Counted from the stretch's first letter, positions 11,179-20,190 are shown. The stretch is DNA of 64,000 nucleotides from an alpha proteobacterium BAL199 (GCA_000171835.1 ABHC01000010.1:124001-188000), one strand, 5' to 3'. Made by a program: numbers and translations. Notes: generated by a model not told the origin, from the sequence alone.

Positions 11179-12023
11179 TGCCTGACTCCCCGGACCAGCC
11201 GGGCAACCAGACCGGCCAGTCCGCCAGGGCTGAGCCGCATCACCGTGAACAGCAGCACGCCGTACAGCAGCAGCTTGTAGTCGTCGACCGCCTGGAACCA
11301 CTGCGGCAGCACGGCCAGCGCCGCGGCGGCGACCGTGACCCACAGAACCGACCCGATCCCGCCGATCACCACCATCGCCAGCACTGTGACCGATTCCACG
11401 AAACCGAAGCTGTCCGGCGCGATGAAGCGGATATTGAAGGCGTACAGGCCGCCGGCCAGCCCGGCGATGCCGGTCCCCAGCGCGAACGCCGCCAGCTTGT
11501 AGCGCGACACGTCGATGGCGACGGTACGCGCGGTATCCTCGTCGGCGGCGATGGCGTCGAACGCGAAGCCCATCCAGGTGCGCTTCAGGTACACGCTAAA
11601 CGCGGCGGTAGCCGCCGCCACGCCGAGTGCGACCACCATCAGTCCGACCTTGCCGAACGGTGCCTCGGGTATCCCGGCGATGCCCATCTCGCCGCCCAGC
11701 CAGTCCTGCTGGCGGGTGAAGCCGACGAACAGGAAGCCGACGCCCATGGTGGTGATCGCCAGGAAGTCGTGCCGCACCCGCAGCGAGGCGAGGCCGACCA
11801 CGGCACCGACCGCCGCCGCGACCAATCCGCCGGCAATCAGTCCGACCGCGAACGGCGCGCCGGCCACCACCGACATCGCCGCCACATAGGCACCGGTGCC
11901 GAGGAAGGCCGCATGGCCTAAGCTGATCTGCCCGCAGAACCCGGTGACCAGATTGAGGCTGAGCGCGAAGGTGACGGCGATGCCGATGGTCGTCAGCAGG
12001 CTGATCTCGTAGGCGCCGATCAT
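11175..12023 (-). CDS. livM: branched-chain-type ABC transporter permease LivM
   Basis: 282 residues with about eight hydrophobic segments, so an inner-membrane permease. The LivM signature (FCGQISLGHAAFLGTGAYVAA) is near the N-terminus, and the cytoplasmic coupling loop (FDAIAADEDTARTVAIDVSRYKLAAFALG) contacts the ATPases. Its ATG overlaps the livH stop as ATGA. It forms the heterodimeric permease with LivH. Confidence 0.93.
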   Translation of the reverse strand: MIGAYEISLLTTIGIAVTFALSLNLVTGFCGQISLGHAAFLGTGAYVAAMSVVAGAPFAVGLIAGGLVAAAVGAVVGLASLRVRHDFLAITTMGVGFLFVGFTRQQDWLGGEMGIAGIPEAPFGKVGLMVVALGVAAATAAFSVYLKRTWMGFAFDAIAADEDTARTVAIDVSRYKLAAFALGTGIAGLAGGLYAFNIRFIAPDSFGFVESVTVLAMVVIGGIGSVLWVTVAAAALAVLPQWFQAVDDYKLLLYGVLLFTVMRLSPGGLAGLVARLVRGVRQ

Positions 12024-12883
12024 GCAGACCTCCCGAACAGGCCCTGGGGGCGCACCATCAGGATGACGATCAGCACCGCGAACGCGATGGCGTCACGGTC
12101 GAGGAAACCAGCGAGATAGATCGTGCCGTAGGCCTCGATCACCCCGAGTGTCAGGGCTGCGACCAGCGTGCCGCGCACGTTGCCGAGCCCGCCCAGCACG
12201 ATGATCGCCAGCGCCTTGTAGCTGGCGACGCTGCCCATGGTCGGCTCGACCAGGTTGTTCAGCACCGAGACCATCACCCCGGCAACGCCGGCCAGAGCCG
12301 AGCCGATGAAGAAGTTCAGGTAGCGCACCTTGACGATATCGATGCCGAACGACTCCGCCATCTCCGGGACCGACACCGTGGCCCGCCAGGCAAGCCCGAT
12401 CCGGGTGCGGCCGGCCAGCAACCCGAGCCCGCCGATCAAGACCGCCGCCAGCGCCATCGTCACCAGCTCGGCCGACCGCAGATACATGCCGCCGATCACC
12501 ACCGACCCCTGCAGCGGTACAATGTCGTAGGTCAGCCCGAACGGTCCGAACACGATGCGGAACAATTCTTCCATGGCAATGAACAGGCCGATCGACGCGA
12601 TCAGCGCCACATACGGCGGACGCCGAAGGATCGGCTCGTAACAGAACCGGTACACCGCCATGCCGACAGCGCCGACCGACAGTGCGGCGAACACCAGCGC
12701 CACGGCGACGCTGCCGGTGGCGTTTGTGACCAGCACGCCAGCGTAGCCGCCCAAGGTGAACAGGCCGGCATGGGCAACATGCAGGATCCGCAGCAGGCCG
12801 TAGACCAGGGTCAGGCCCACCGCGATCAGCGCGTAGACACTGCCCTGGATCAACCCCTGAACGAACAGCTCGACGAGGAACAT
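12020..12883 (-). CDS. livH: branched-chain-type ABC transporter permease LivH
   Basis: 287 residues, multi-pass membrane protein starting MFLVELFVQGLIQGS. The LivH signature (SVYALIAVGLTLVYGLLRILHVAHAGLFTLGGY) is at the N-terminus and the coupling-loop segment lies around residues 165-195. It is separated by 79 bases from the upstream substrate-binding-protein gene, and this gap holds a strong stem-loop (12913-12943). It is the first of six tightly overlapping downstream genes. Confidence 0.93.
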   Translation of the reverse strand: MFLVELFVQGLIQGSVYALIAVGLTLVYGLLRILHVAHAGLFTLGGYAGVLVTNATGSVAVALVFAALSVGAVGMAVYRFCYEPILRRPPYVALIASIGLFIAMEELFRIVFGPFGLTYDIVPLQGSVVIGGMYLRSAELVTMALAAVLIGGLGLLAGRTRIGLAWRATVSVPEMAESFGIDIVKVRYLNFFIGSALAGVAGVMVSVLNNLVEPTMGSVASYKALAIIVLGGLGNVRGTLVAALTLGVIEAYGTIYLAGFLDRDAIAFAVLIVILMVRPQGLFGRSA

Positions 12884-12912
12884 GGGCTCCGCCCGGTTGG
12901 TCGGGATGCGGT

Positions 12913-12943
12913 CGGCCGCCCGCCAATGTCAGGCGAGCGGCCG
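12913..12943 (-). other. intercistronic stem-loop between binding-protein and permease genes
   Basis: A 12-base GC stem with one mismatch (12913-12924 pairing with 12932-12943) and a seven-base loop lie between the substrate-binding-protein stop and the livH start. There is no U-tract. Such structures behind periplasmic binding-protein genes commonly act as partial terminators or 3'-exonuclease barriers that raise binding-protein levels relative to the permease (established for other importers, inferred here). Confidence 0.6.
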
Positions 12944-12962
12944 GTGTGCACGACGCGGCGGC

Positions 12963-14111
12963 TCAGTTCGTCGGTGCCGCCAGCAGCTTGCGGTCATCGA
13001 TCACCGCGAAGTGGTGCCAACGCCCGTCGCGGACGATCTGGACCTGCACGTCCTTCTCTACCTCGCCGAGACCGTTGAACGAGATCGTGCCGGTCGATGC
13101 CTTGACGTGGGATTTGGCGATGGCATCCCGGATTGCCTGCGGATCGGTCGAGCCGGCAGCGCCCAGCGCGGCGGCCAACACCTTGACCGCAGTGTGCCCC
13201 GAAGCCGCGACCATGTCCGCCGGATAACCGGCCTTCTTCTCGAACGCCGCGATGAAGTCACGGGCTTCCGGATCCTTGGAATCGCGGTCGAGCGAGGTGG
13301 TGATGATCACACCTTCGGACGCCGCCCCGGCGATCTCGATGAACTTCTGGCTGTCATAGCCTTCCTGGCCGATCACCGGCACGTCGATCCCGGCGGCGCG
13401 CAACTGGCTGACCAGCGGCCCCGCCGTGAAGAAGTACCCGGACGCGTAAATCACTTCCGGCGCGTCGGCCTTGACCCGCGTGACGATCGGCCCGAACTGC
13501 CGGTCCTTGATCGAGTACTCGTACTCGGCCACCACCTCGACGCCGAACGTGCCGGCTGCCTCCTTGAATCCGTCGGCAAGCGACTTCCCGAAGTCGTTCT
13601 GCAGGGTGATCATCACCACCCGCTTCTTTTTCAGGATGTCGCCGACCAGCTTGGCGCCGGCGCGGCCCTGGACCTCACCCATGAACGACGTGCGGAACAC
13701 GTAGTCGCCGGCGCGGGTGATATCCGGGTGGATGGCGTAGGCCGAGATGTAGGGCACCTTGGCGGACTGGAAGATGCTGGCCGCCGCTCGGGTCGGTGCC
13801 GAATAGCTGCCGGAGATCGCCGCCGTCACCTTGTCCTGTTCGATCAGCTTGTTGGCGATCGGCACCACTTCCTTGGGCGACGCCTGGTCGTCGTAACTGA
13901 CCAACTCCAGCATGCGGCCCCCGACCCCGCCGGCGGCATTGATCTGCTCGACCGCCAACTCGGCGCCGTTCTTGGCCGACGCGCCGTCGGCGGCGGCGAA
14001 CCCGGTCAAGGGCACGTTGAAACCGATGCGGATCGGCTCCGCGGCTGTCACCGGGCCTGCGGCCGCCATGGCGGCCGTAACGGCGAGTGCGATGAGTGCG
14101 TGGCTACGCAT
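12963..14111 (-). CDS. periplasmic substrate-binding protein of hut-linked ABC importer (LivK-like)
   Basis: 382 residues from the ATG at 14111, preceded by AGGGAGACAGGGAC. A Sec signal peptide (MRSHALIALAVTAAMAAA... cleaved near VTAA) is followed by the type-I periplasmic-binding fold of the LivJ/LivK/ANF-receptor family, with the usual start IRIGFNVPLTG and AVEQINAAGGVGG. It is the promoter-proximal gene of the hut operon. Family members bind branched-chain or other amino acids. The location next to hutCUH makes histidine or urocanate the most likely ligand, which is inference only. Confidence 0.9.
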   Translation of the reverse strand: MRSHALIALAVTAAMAAAGPVTAAEPIRIGFNVPLTGFAAADGASAKNGAELAVEQINAAGGVGGRMLELVSYDDQASPKEVVPIANKLIEQDKVTAAISGSYSAPTRAAASIFQSAKVPYISAYAIHPDITRAGDYVFRTSFMGEVQGRAGAKLVGDILKKKRVVMITLQNDFGKSLADGFKEAAGTFGVEVVAEYEYSIKDRQFGPIVTRVKADAPEVIYASGYFFTAGPLVSQLRAAGIDVPVIGQEGYDSQKFIEIAGAASEGVIITTSLDRDSKDPEARDFIAAFEKKAGYPADMVAASGHTAVKVLAAALGAAGSTDPQAIRDAIAKSHVKASTGTISFNGLGEVEKDVQVQIVRDGRWHHFAVIDDRKLLAAPTN

Positions 14112-14195
14112 GTCCCTGTCTCCCTGTGTCGCTCCGCCCTGCACCGGTTCGGCGTCGATGGCGGCCATGTCACCCTGTGCCGTGATGGTAACGAC

Positions 14196-14221
14196 ACTTT
14201 GCTTGTATATACAAGCAAAGT
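14196..14221. promoter_or_regulatory. HutC-type operator (26-bp perfect palindrome)
   Basis: A perfect 26-base palindrome with core CTTGTATATACAAG at 14202-14215 lies 85 bases upstream of the binding-protein start and 70 bases upstream of the divergent ABC ATPase gene. The core closely resembles the operators reported for HutC in enterobacteria and pseudomonads (TTGTAT-N-TACAA class). Because hutC is in the operon starting here, this is very probably its autoregulatory operator. The surrounding AT-rich stretch probably also holds the promoter. Confidence 0.85.
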
Positions 14222-14290
14222 TGTGCGGGTCCCGGCTTTCGCCGATCGGCCGGGGCTGGCATAAGCGGTGGCGTCGAACGAGGAGCCGGC

Positions 14291-15031
14291 ATGGCCACCA
14301 TCATATTGCGCGACGTCACCCGCCGGTTCGGCACCACGGCGGCGCTCGCCTCCATCGACCTGACCGTTGAGAGTGGCCGGTTTGCCGCGCTGGTCGGCCC
14401 GTCTGGATGCGGGAAGTCGACGCTGCTGCGGTTGATCGCCGGGCTCGACCGGCCAACTACGGGCACCGTGTCGGCCGACGGCCGCACGGTAGACGGACCG
14501 GGACCGGAGCGGGGTGTGGTGTTCCAGCAGCCGGCGCTGTTCCCCTGGCTCGACGTCGCCGCCAACATCCGCTTCGGCCTCGACGAGGCCGGCATGGTCC
14601 GCACCGAGGCCGACCGACGGGTAGCCGGCTGGATCGCGGCGGTCGGACTTGAGGGGTTCGAACGCTCACTGCCCGCCCAGTTGTCAGGCGGCATGGCGCA
14701 ACGCGCGGCACTGGCCCGTGCGCTGGCCCCGGCACCCGGCACCTTGCTGCTGGACGAGCCGTTCGGGGCGCTGGATCGGATCACCCGCAACGAGATGCAG
14801 GACTTGCTGGTGCAGGTCCGCGCCGCCACCCCGGCAACCGTTCTACTGGTCACCCACGACGTCGAGGAAGCGGTATACCTCGCCGACCGGGTGATCGTGC
14901 TGTCGCCGCGACCAGGCCGCATCGTCGCCGACCTGCCGGTAGACCTGCCGGCGCACCGGGTTCGGACTGATCCGGCGTTCATGGCCGTGCGGGTGCAGGT
15001 CGAACAAGCGCTGCAAACGGCAATGGTCTGA
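14291..15031 (+). CDS. orphan ABC transporter ATP-binding protein, nitrate/taurine (NitT/TauT) type
   Basis: 246 residues. The Walker A is GPSGCGKST, the signature LSGGMAQRAALARAL, the Walker B LLLDEPFGALD, and the H-loop THDVEEAV. The C-terminal LSPRPGRIVADL is typical of SsuB/TauB/NrtD-like ATPases. The expected permease and binding-protein genes are absent on either side; the next gene is a DMT exporter. It shares the intergenic region containing the HutC-type palindrome, so HutC control is possible. The start is the ATG at 14291 after GAGGAG. Confidence 0.88.
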   Translation: MATIILRDVTRRFGTTAALASIDLTVESGRFAALVGPSGCGKSTLLRLIAGLDRPTTGTVSADGRTVDGPGPERGVVFQQPALFPWLDVAANIRFGLDEAGMVRTEADRRVAGWIAAVGLEGFERSLPAQLSGGMAQRAALARALAPAPGTLLLDEPFGALDRITRNEMQDLLVQVRAATPATVLLVTHDVEEAVYLADRVIVLSPRPGRIVADLPVDLPAHRVRTDPAFMAVRVQVEQALQTAMV

Positions 15032-15125
15032 TCGACCAAAGCGGGTGCCGCCGGACCGATCGATCGGGTAGACAGGGCGGAACGATGGCGATGGCACCGA
15101 GCGGTCCTCGCCCCAAGGAGGTTCC

Positions 15126-16043
15126 GTGAGCGCATCATCAACGGGCTTTGTGGCCCGCGGCCTGTTCAGCAATGCCTATGTCCTGCTGACGCTGACCATG
15201 TTGAGTTGGGCCGGCAACGCGGTCGCCGGGCGAATCGCGGTCGGCGAGGTCTCGCCGCTGACGCTGACCACCCTGCGCTGGATCGGCGTTGCGATCCTGG
15301 TGCTGCTGTTCGCCCGCCGTCAGATTGCGAAGGATTGGCCGGTGCTGCGCCAGCATCTGCCGTTCATGGCGGCCCTCGGTGCGCTCGGATTCACCGTGTT
15401 CAACGCGCTGTTCTACATGGCTGCTCAGACCACGGTTGCGATCAACCTCGGCATCATCCAGGGCTCGATCCCGGTGTTCGTGATGATGGGAGCTTATCTG
15501 GTGTACCGCACCCCGGTCTCCCTGGTGCAGGCCGCCGGTGTTGCCATCACCATCATCGGTGTCGCTATTGTCGCGCTGCACGGTGACATCGCGCAGCTCG
15601 CGACATTGGAGTTCGCCGACGGCGACCTGCTCATGGTGGGCGCCTGCGCGTTGTACGCCGGCTACACCGTGGCGCTGCGCCGTCGACCAGCGGTGTCCGG
15701 TCTGGCGATGTTCTCGGTCCTGGCAATGGCCGCCATGGTCACCTCCCTGCCGCTGATGGCGATCGAGGCGGCGATGGGCACCTTGATCTGGCCGAGCGCG
15801 ACCGGCTGGGCCGTGCTGCTGTACGTCGTGTTGTTCCCATCGTTCCTGGCCCAGATCTTCTTTCTGCGCGCCGTCGACCTGGTGGGTCCGGGGCGAGCCG
15901 GGCTGTTCGTCAATCTGGTGCCGATCTTCGCGGCGACGCTAGGCGTGTTCGTGCTCGACGAGCAGTTCCAGGGCTTTCACGCCGTGGCACTGGCTTTCGT
16001 GCTCGGCGGGATCTGGTTGGCCGAGCGCCGCCGCAAAGTCTGA
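15126..16043 (+). CDS. EamA/DMT-family transporter
   Basis: 305 residues from a GTG at 15126, with an excellent AAGGAGG six bases upstream. About ten hydrophobic segments form two EamA repeats (roughly residues 15-145 and 160-300), as in RhaT/YdcZ-type exporters. Members export amino acids, metabolites or toxic compounds. The substrate cannot be deduced here. It ends two bases before the convergent AraC-type regulator gene. Confidence 0.88.
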   Translation: MSASSTGFVARGLFSNAYVLLTLTMLSWAGNAVAGRIAVGEVSPLTLTTLRWIGVAILVLLFARRQIAKDWPVLRQHLPFMAALGALGFTVFNALFYMAAQTTVAINLGIIQGSIPVFVMMGAYLVYRTPVSLVQAAGVAITIIGVAIVALHGDIAQLATLEFADGDLLMVGACALYAGYTVALRRRPAVSGLAMFSVLAMAAMVTSLPLMAIEAAMGTLIWPSATGWAVLLYVVLFPSFLAQIFFLRAVDLVGPGRAGLFVNLVPIFAATLGVFVLDEQFQGFHAVALAFVLGGIWLAERRRKV

Positions 16044-16045
16044 CG

Positions 16046-16951
16046 CTAGGGCCGTCGGATCGGCACGCGAATTTCGGTCAACAGGTCTTCCGGCCGAGTG
16101 TCTTCCACCTTGTTCAAGTAAACGTCGACGCAGGGTCGGTCGGCAGCCTCGTAGCCTGAGTTCGGCAACCAGCTACCCATCAGCCAGTCGTAACAATTGC
16201 GCAGCCCGTCATAGGGTCCCTTGTAGACCGTGACGGCGTAGAGACCTCCGGCAATCTCGCCCTTGATGAGTTCGCCAGTATCGACCGTCGGATCGGTCAG
16301 CGACACGCCAGCGTCCGAGCGCAGCCGCTGTTCGTCGGTCACGCTCGGGTCGTCGTACGCCACCATCATTACCTTGGTGTCTGGTCCGAACAGGCGCCGT
16401 TCGTCGGCGATGGCGGCAACCCGCCGGAACACCGGGCCGATGTCGTTGTAACGGCCGACGTGGCGCAGGAAGGCGAACGGGTAGGTCGGGAACTCCCGGG
16501 TCGAAACATCGAGGGTCATCGGATCGGCTCCTTGATAGGGGGTGAACCCGCGGAGCACGCCATCCTGATCGTAGTGCACGCCGGATGGCGACCGCGGCGG
16601 ACGGAACGATCCACGCAACACCCGGAACCGGCTCGGCGGATCACCGAATTGCGCCTTAAAGGTTCTGGAGAACGCCTCCGGTGTGTCGAACCCCGCGTCG
16701 AGCGCAATCTCGGTGACGGTTTGCCGGGTGTGCCGCAACTTGCCCGCCGCCCGTTCCAGCTTCAGGCGGCGGACGTGTTCGCCCACCGTCTCGCCGGTCA
16801 TCGCCCGAAAGATCCGGGCGAAATGAAACCGTGAGAACGCGGCGACATCCGCCAATTCGTCCAGGCTCATCGCCCGGTCAAGGTTGCGCTGAATGTGCAC
16901 CAGCACACGCAAAAGTCGGGATTCATAGGCGGATCGGGTGCAAGGCTTCAT
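16046..16951 (-). CDS. AraC-family regulator with GyrI-like effector domain
   Basis: 301 residues from the ATG at 16951. The N-terminal half carries two helix-turn-helix motifs (residues ~10-110, ALDAGFDTPEAFSRTFKAQFGDPPSRFR). The C-terminal half (from ~135) is a GyrI-like/SOUL-fold small-molecule-binding domain. This order, with the DNA-binding domain first, is that of the Rob/RamA-like and BmrR-ligand-domain group that senses hydrophobic compounds. Adjacent transporters (the DMT genes on both sides) may be targets, but no operator can be pointed to. Confidence 0.88.
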   Translation of the reverse strand: MKPCTRSAYESRLLRVLVHIQRNLDRAMSLDELADVAAFSRFHFARIFRAMTGETVGEHVRRLKLERAAGKLRHTRQTVTEIALDAGFDTPEAFSRTFKAQFGDPPSRFRVLRGSFRPPRSPSGVHYDQDGVLRGFTPYQGADPMTLDVSTREFPTYPFAFLRHVGRYNDIGPVFRRVAAIADERRLFGPDTKVMMVAYDDPSVTDEQRLRSDAGVSLTDPTVDTGELIKGEIAGGLYAVTVYKGPYDGLRNCYDWLMGSWLPNSGYEAADRPCVDVYLNKVEDTRPEDLLTEIRVPIRRP

Positions 16952-17030
16952 CGCAAGTCCGTTCGTCGTCCGGTCGGTACTCTGAACCGGGCCGCCGGCC
17001 GACGCCTGATCGATCTTGCGGAGTTTGCGC

Positions 17031-17104
17031 CTTGGCATTGCGACGCCCCAGCGCGCCGCGGATCTCGTCGTAGAAGGTCTCGCCCAACACGCAGCCGGTG
17101 ACCG
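17031..17104 (-). pseudogene. remnant copy of the 3' end of a DMT transporter gene
   Basis: These 74 bases are about 90% identical to 17659-17732, the 3' end of the DMT transporter gene at 17653-18636. The translated remnant reads VLGETFYDEIRGALGRRNAK against VLGEIFYDEIRGALGRRKAK in the intact gene. It lacks any start or upstream coding sequence, so it is a decayed fragment. It flanks the small gene at 17163-17573 on the side opposite the intact copy. Confidence 0.8.
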
Positions 17105-17162
17105 CTGTATCGGCTCGCGGCATCCGCACTACGCTACGGATCGGAGGCATCTCCGCTGAAGG

Positions 17163-17573
17163 CTACTCCCCGGCGATCCAACGCCGGGCATCTTCGATGT
17201 TTGAGAAGCTGCGGCGCTCCAGATCCTCAGCCTCCGTGGTTACGGCCTCCCAAAGCCGCAGGATCAAATGGTCGGAGGAACTCCCAAAAACGCCTGCGAT
17301 GCGAAACTTCCGGCCCGGCATCAGTCTCGCAGACGTGGCAGACACTCGGCTGACCTCCTCAGCATCGTAAGTCTGCAGACGGGTAATGTCCGTGAAGCTG
17401 TAGGCGGTGAGATCGGCGTCGCGCAGATCCCACAACAACCCGGCTTGGCTGGAACGAACTTCGTGCCATGAAATGTCTTCAAGAATGAAGACGATGGCTT
17501 CGCCGACCAACGATCCTGAGAATTGAATCTCAAGATGGTTTTGCTTCTTTTGGACAACGTAACTGTAGTCCAT
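17163..17573 (-). CDS. small hypothetical protein, STAS/SpoIIAA-like
   Basis: 136 residues, soluble, without signal peptide. The pattern of an N-terminal beta-strand pair, LLWDLRDADLTAYS, and a C-terminal alternating alpha/beta region ending SNIEDARRWIAGE resembles SpoIIAA-like STAS proteins of unknown role. This is fold-level inference, not firm homology. The gene is less GC-rich than its neighbours and is bracketed by the DMT 3'-end copy and remnant, suggesting it arrived by insertion or local recombination. Confidence 0.65.
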   Translation of the reverse strand: MDYSYVVQKKQNHLEIQFSGSLVGEAIVFILEDISWHEVRSSQAGLLWDLRDADLTAYSFTDITRLQTYDAEEVSRVSATSARLMPGRKFRIAGVFGSSSDHLILRLWEAVTTEAEDLERRSFSNIEDARRWIAGE

Positions 17574-17652
17574 TGCTGCCTTACCCCAGCGTGTGATCGC
17601 CCACCGGGTCGGTCAAGAGCACCCTGACCGCATCAGGTTCAGTCCACAGTAC

Positions 17653-18636
17653 CTACCTCTTGGCTTTGCGTCGCCCCAACGCGCCGCGGATCTCGTCGTA
17701 GAAGATCTCGCCCAGCACGAAGCCGGTGACGGCGACGATCGCCAGGATCTGGGTGACGGTGATGTGGCTGCCCAGGATGAAGTAGGCCAGCAGGGCCGCG
17801 ATCACCGGCTTCAGGAAGAACAGGTAGTTGCCGCGTGCCGGGTCCGGCACATGGCCGAGGCCCCAGAGCCACAGGATGAAACCGATACAGGTGTTCCACA
17901 GACCCAGGGTGATCAACGCACCAGCTTGCACCGGCGGGCGATCCAGCACCGTCAGCGGGTTGACCCAGATCCCCCAAGCCGCGCCGACCACTATCCACAG
18001 CACCGGTGCACCCAGCGCGAAGGTGTAGGTCGTCATGCGAATCGCGCCGTACTTGCGGATATAGGGCCGCACCAGCACCAGGTAGAACGCACCGATGAAC
18101 GCGCAACCCAGCGCCAGGAACACGCCAGGCAGGGAACTCACCCCGCCCTCGACCTTGTGCAGGACACCGTCGGTCAGCAGGAACAGGCAGCCCAGGAACG
18201 CCCCGATCCCGGACACGATCTTCGGGCCGGTCACCGGCGTGCCCTCGACGATGCGCACCACGAACACCACGAAGATCGGCATGGTGGTCACTAGGGTAGC
18301 GACCTGCACGACCGATGCGTAGTCGAGCGCCCAGTGGAACAGGAACTGGCCGAGCGTCATGCCGAAGATCGACAGCCCGATCACCGGTATTGGGTCGACG
18401 CGCAATGGCGTGATCAGATCGCGACTGCTCTTCTGGGTCAGCGCGACCAGAACCAGCGCGAGCCCGCCGAGCGTGAAGCGCCAGACCGACACCTCGGCTC
18501 CCATCAGACCAGTCAGCTTCACCACGAACTCACTCGAGGCGTGGCTGGCGACTCCGGCAAATGCTGCGAGATACGCCAGCCAGATGAATCCGCGGGTCGG
18601 ACCGATGCCCGCCGTTGTACCGGGGTTCGTGCTCAA
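17653..18636 (-). CDS. EamA/DMT-family transporter
   Basis: 327 residues with ten predicted membrane segments in two EamA repeats (roughly residues 15-150 and 165-315). The start is a TTG at 18636, supported by CAGGAG about seven to eight bases upstream. The C-terminus ends in a basic tail (RGALGRRKAKR). Its final 74 bases are duplicated at 17031-17104. The substrate is unknown. This is the second of three DMT exporters in the window. Confidence 0.88.
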   Translation of the reverse strand: MSTNPGTTAGIGPTRGFIWLAYLAAFAGVASHASSEFVVKLTGLMGAEVSVWRFTLGGLALVLVALTQKSSRDLITPLRVDPIPVIGLSIFGMTLGQFLFHWALDYASVVQVATLVTTMPIFVVFVVRIVEGTPVTGPKIVSGIGAFLGCLFLLTDGVLHKVEGGVSSLPGVFLALGCAFIGAFYLVLVRPYIRKYGAIRMTTYTFALGAPVLWIVVGAAWGIWVNPLTVLDRPPVQAGALITLGLWNTCIGFILWLWGLGHVPDPARGNYLFFLKPVIAALLAYFILGSHITVTQILAIVAVTGFVLGEIFYDEIRGALGRRKAKR

Positions 18637-18774
18637 GGCAATGCTCCTGAAGGGCCGTTGCCTAGCAGACTATCGAGCCGCTGCGGTTCCGCAAGGGCGG
18701 GACGTCACTTCGATGCGCGCGTTCACACGATCGTCGCTTACGCTCGGCTTTGAATTCTGTTTAAGATCAGCGTT

Positions 18775-20190
18775 ATGAGACGATACCGCTACACCAAGAT
18801 CGTGGCCACCCTCGGGCCGGCCAGTTCCTCCGAAGCGAGCATCCGCGCCCTGTTCGAGGCAGGCGTCGATGTCTTCCGCTTCAATTTCAGCCATGGCAGC
18901 CATGCCGACCACCAGGAGCGCTTCGACATCGTGCGCCGGCTGGAGGCGGAAGCCGGGCGGCCGATCTCGGTGATGGCGGACTTGCAAGGCCCCAAACTAC
19001 GGGTCGGCACCTTCCCCGACGGGCCGGTCAAGCTTGAAGCCGGCGGAACGTTCCGCCTGGAGTTGACCGACGCGCCAGGCACCGCGAAACGGGCGACCCT
19101 GCCGCACCCGGAGATCTTCAAGGCGATCGGTCCCGGCACCGATCTGCTTCTGGACGACGGCAAGATCCGGTTGCGTGTGGTGAAGTGCGGCAAGGGTTAT
19201 GCCGACACCGAGATCATCACCGGCGGGCCGTTGTCGGACCGCAAGGGCGTCAACGTGCCGAACGCGGTGCTGCCGCTGTCGGCCCTGACCGACAAGGACC
19301 GCAAGGACCTGCGCTTCGCTCTCGATATGGGCGCCGACTGGATCGCGCTCAGCTTCGTCCAGCGGCCCGAGGACGTCTCGGAGGCGCGGCGGCTGATTGC
19401 CGGACGAGCGGCAGTTCTGGTCAAGCTGGAGAAGCCGGCCGCGATCGATGAATTAGAAGCAATCGTCGAAATTGCCGACGCCGTCATGGTCGCGCGCGGC
19501 GACCTTGGCGTGGAACTTCCGCCGGAGCGGGTCCCGTCGCTGCAGAAACGGATCATCCGGACCTGCCGGGCGCTCGGCAAGCCGGTGATCGTGGCCACCC
19601 AGATGCTTGATTCGATGGTCCACTCGCCGGCACCGACCCGTGCCGAAGCCTCGGACGTCGCCACGGCCGTTTACGACTCCGCCGACGCCGTCATGCTGTC
19701 GGCGGAGACCGCCGCCGGCGACTACCCGGTCGAGGCGGTCACGATGATGAACAAGATCATCCAGAACGTCGAAGGTGATTCCTACTATCTGGCGCATGCC
19801 CACGCCGAGCATCCGACCCCGGAAGGCACGGTGTCCGACGCCATCACGTTGGCGGCCCGCGAGGTCGCCGAAGCGATCGATGCACGCTGCATCATCACCT
19901 ACACGACCTCGGGATCGACCACTCTGCGGGCGTCGCGCGAACGGCCGACGGTGCCGATCCTGTGCATCACCTCCAGTCTGTCCACCGCCCGCCGGTTGGC
20001 CATGGCCTGGGGTGTCCACGCGGTGCACATGGCCGAGGAGCAGCGTTTCTCGGCGGTGGTCCAGCGCGCGACGGAGATCGCCAAGCGCGAGGAATACGGC
20101 AACAGCGGCGATAAGGTGGTGATCACCGCCGGTGTGCCGATGGGCACTCCCGGCTCGACCAACGTGCTGCGGGTCGAACGGATTCCCTGA
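18775..20190 (+). CDS. pyk: pyruvate kinase
   Basis: 471 residues, the usual length. It converts phosphoenolpyruvate and ADP to pyruvate and ATP in lower glycolysis/Entner-Doudoroff metabolism. The (beta/alpha)8 domain begins TKIVATLGPAS. The active-site segment VLVKLEKPAAID contains the catalytic Lys region and is followed by MVARGDLGVELP (Mg-binding Glu/Asp). The B domain spans ~70-165 and the C-terminal allosteric domain ~345-471. It stands alone on the plus strand, divergent from the DMT gene. Confidence 0.96.
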   Translation: MRRYRYTKIVATLGPASSSEASIRALFEAGVDVFRFNFSHGSHADHQERFDIVRRLEAEAGRPISVMADLQGPKLRVGTFPDGPVKLEAGGTFRLELTDAPGTAKRATLPHPEIFKAIGPGTDLLLDDGKIRLRVVKCGKGYADTEIITGGPLSDRKGVNVPNAVLPLSALTDKDRKDLRFALDMGADWIALSFVQRPEDVSEARRLIAGRAAVLVKLEKPAAIDELEAIVEIADAVMVARGDLGVELPPERVPSLQKRIIRTCRALGKPVIVATQMLDSMVHSPAPTRAEASDVATAVYDSADAVMLSAETAAGDYPVEAVTMMNKIIQNVEGDSYYLAHAHAEHPTPEGTVSDAITLAAREVAEAIDARCIITYTTSGSTTLRASRERPTVPILCITSSLSTARRLAMAWGVHAVHMAEEQRFSAVVQRATEIAKREEYGNSGDKVVITAGVPMGTPGSTNVLRVERIP

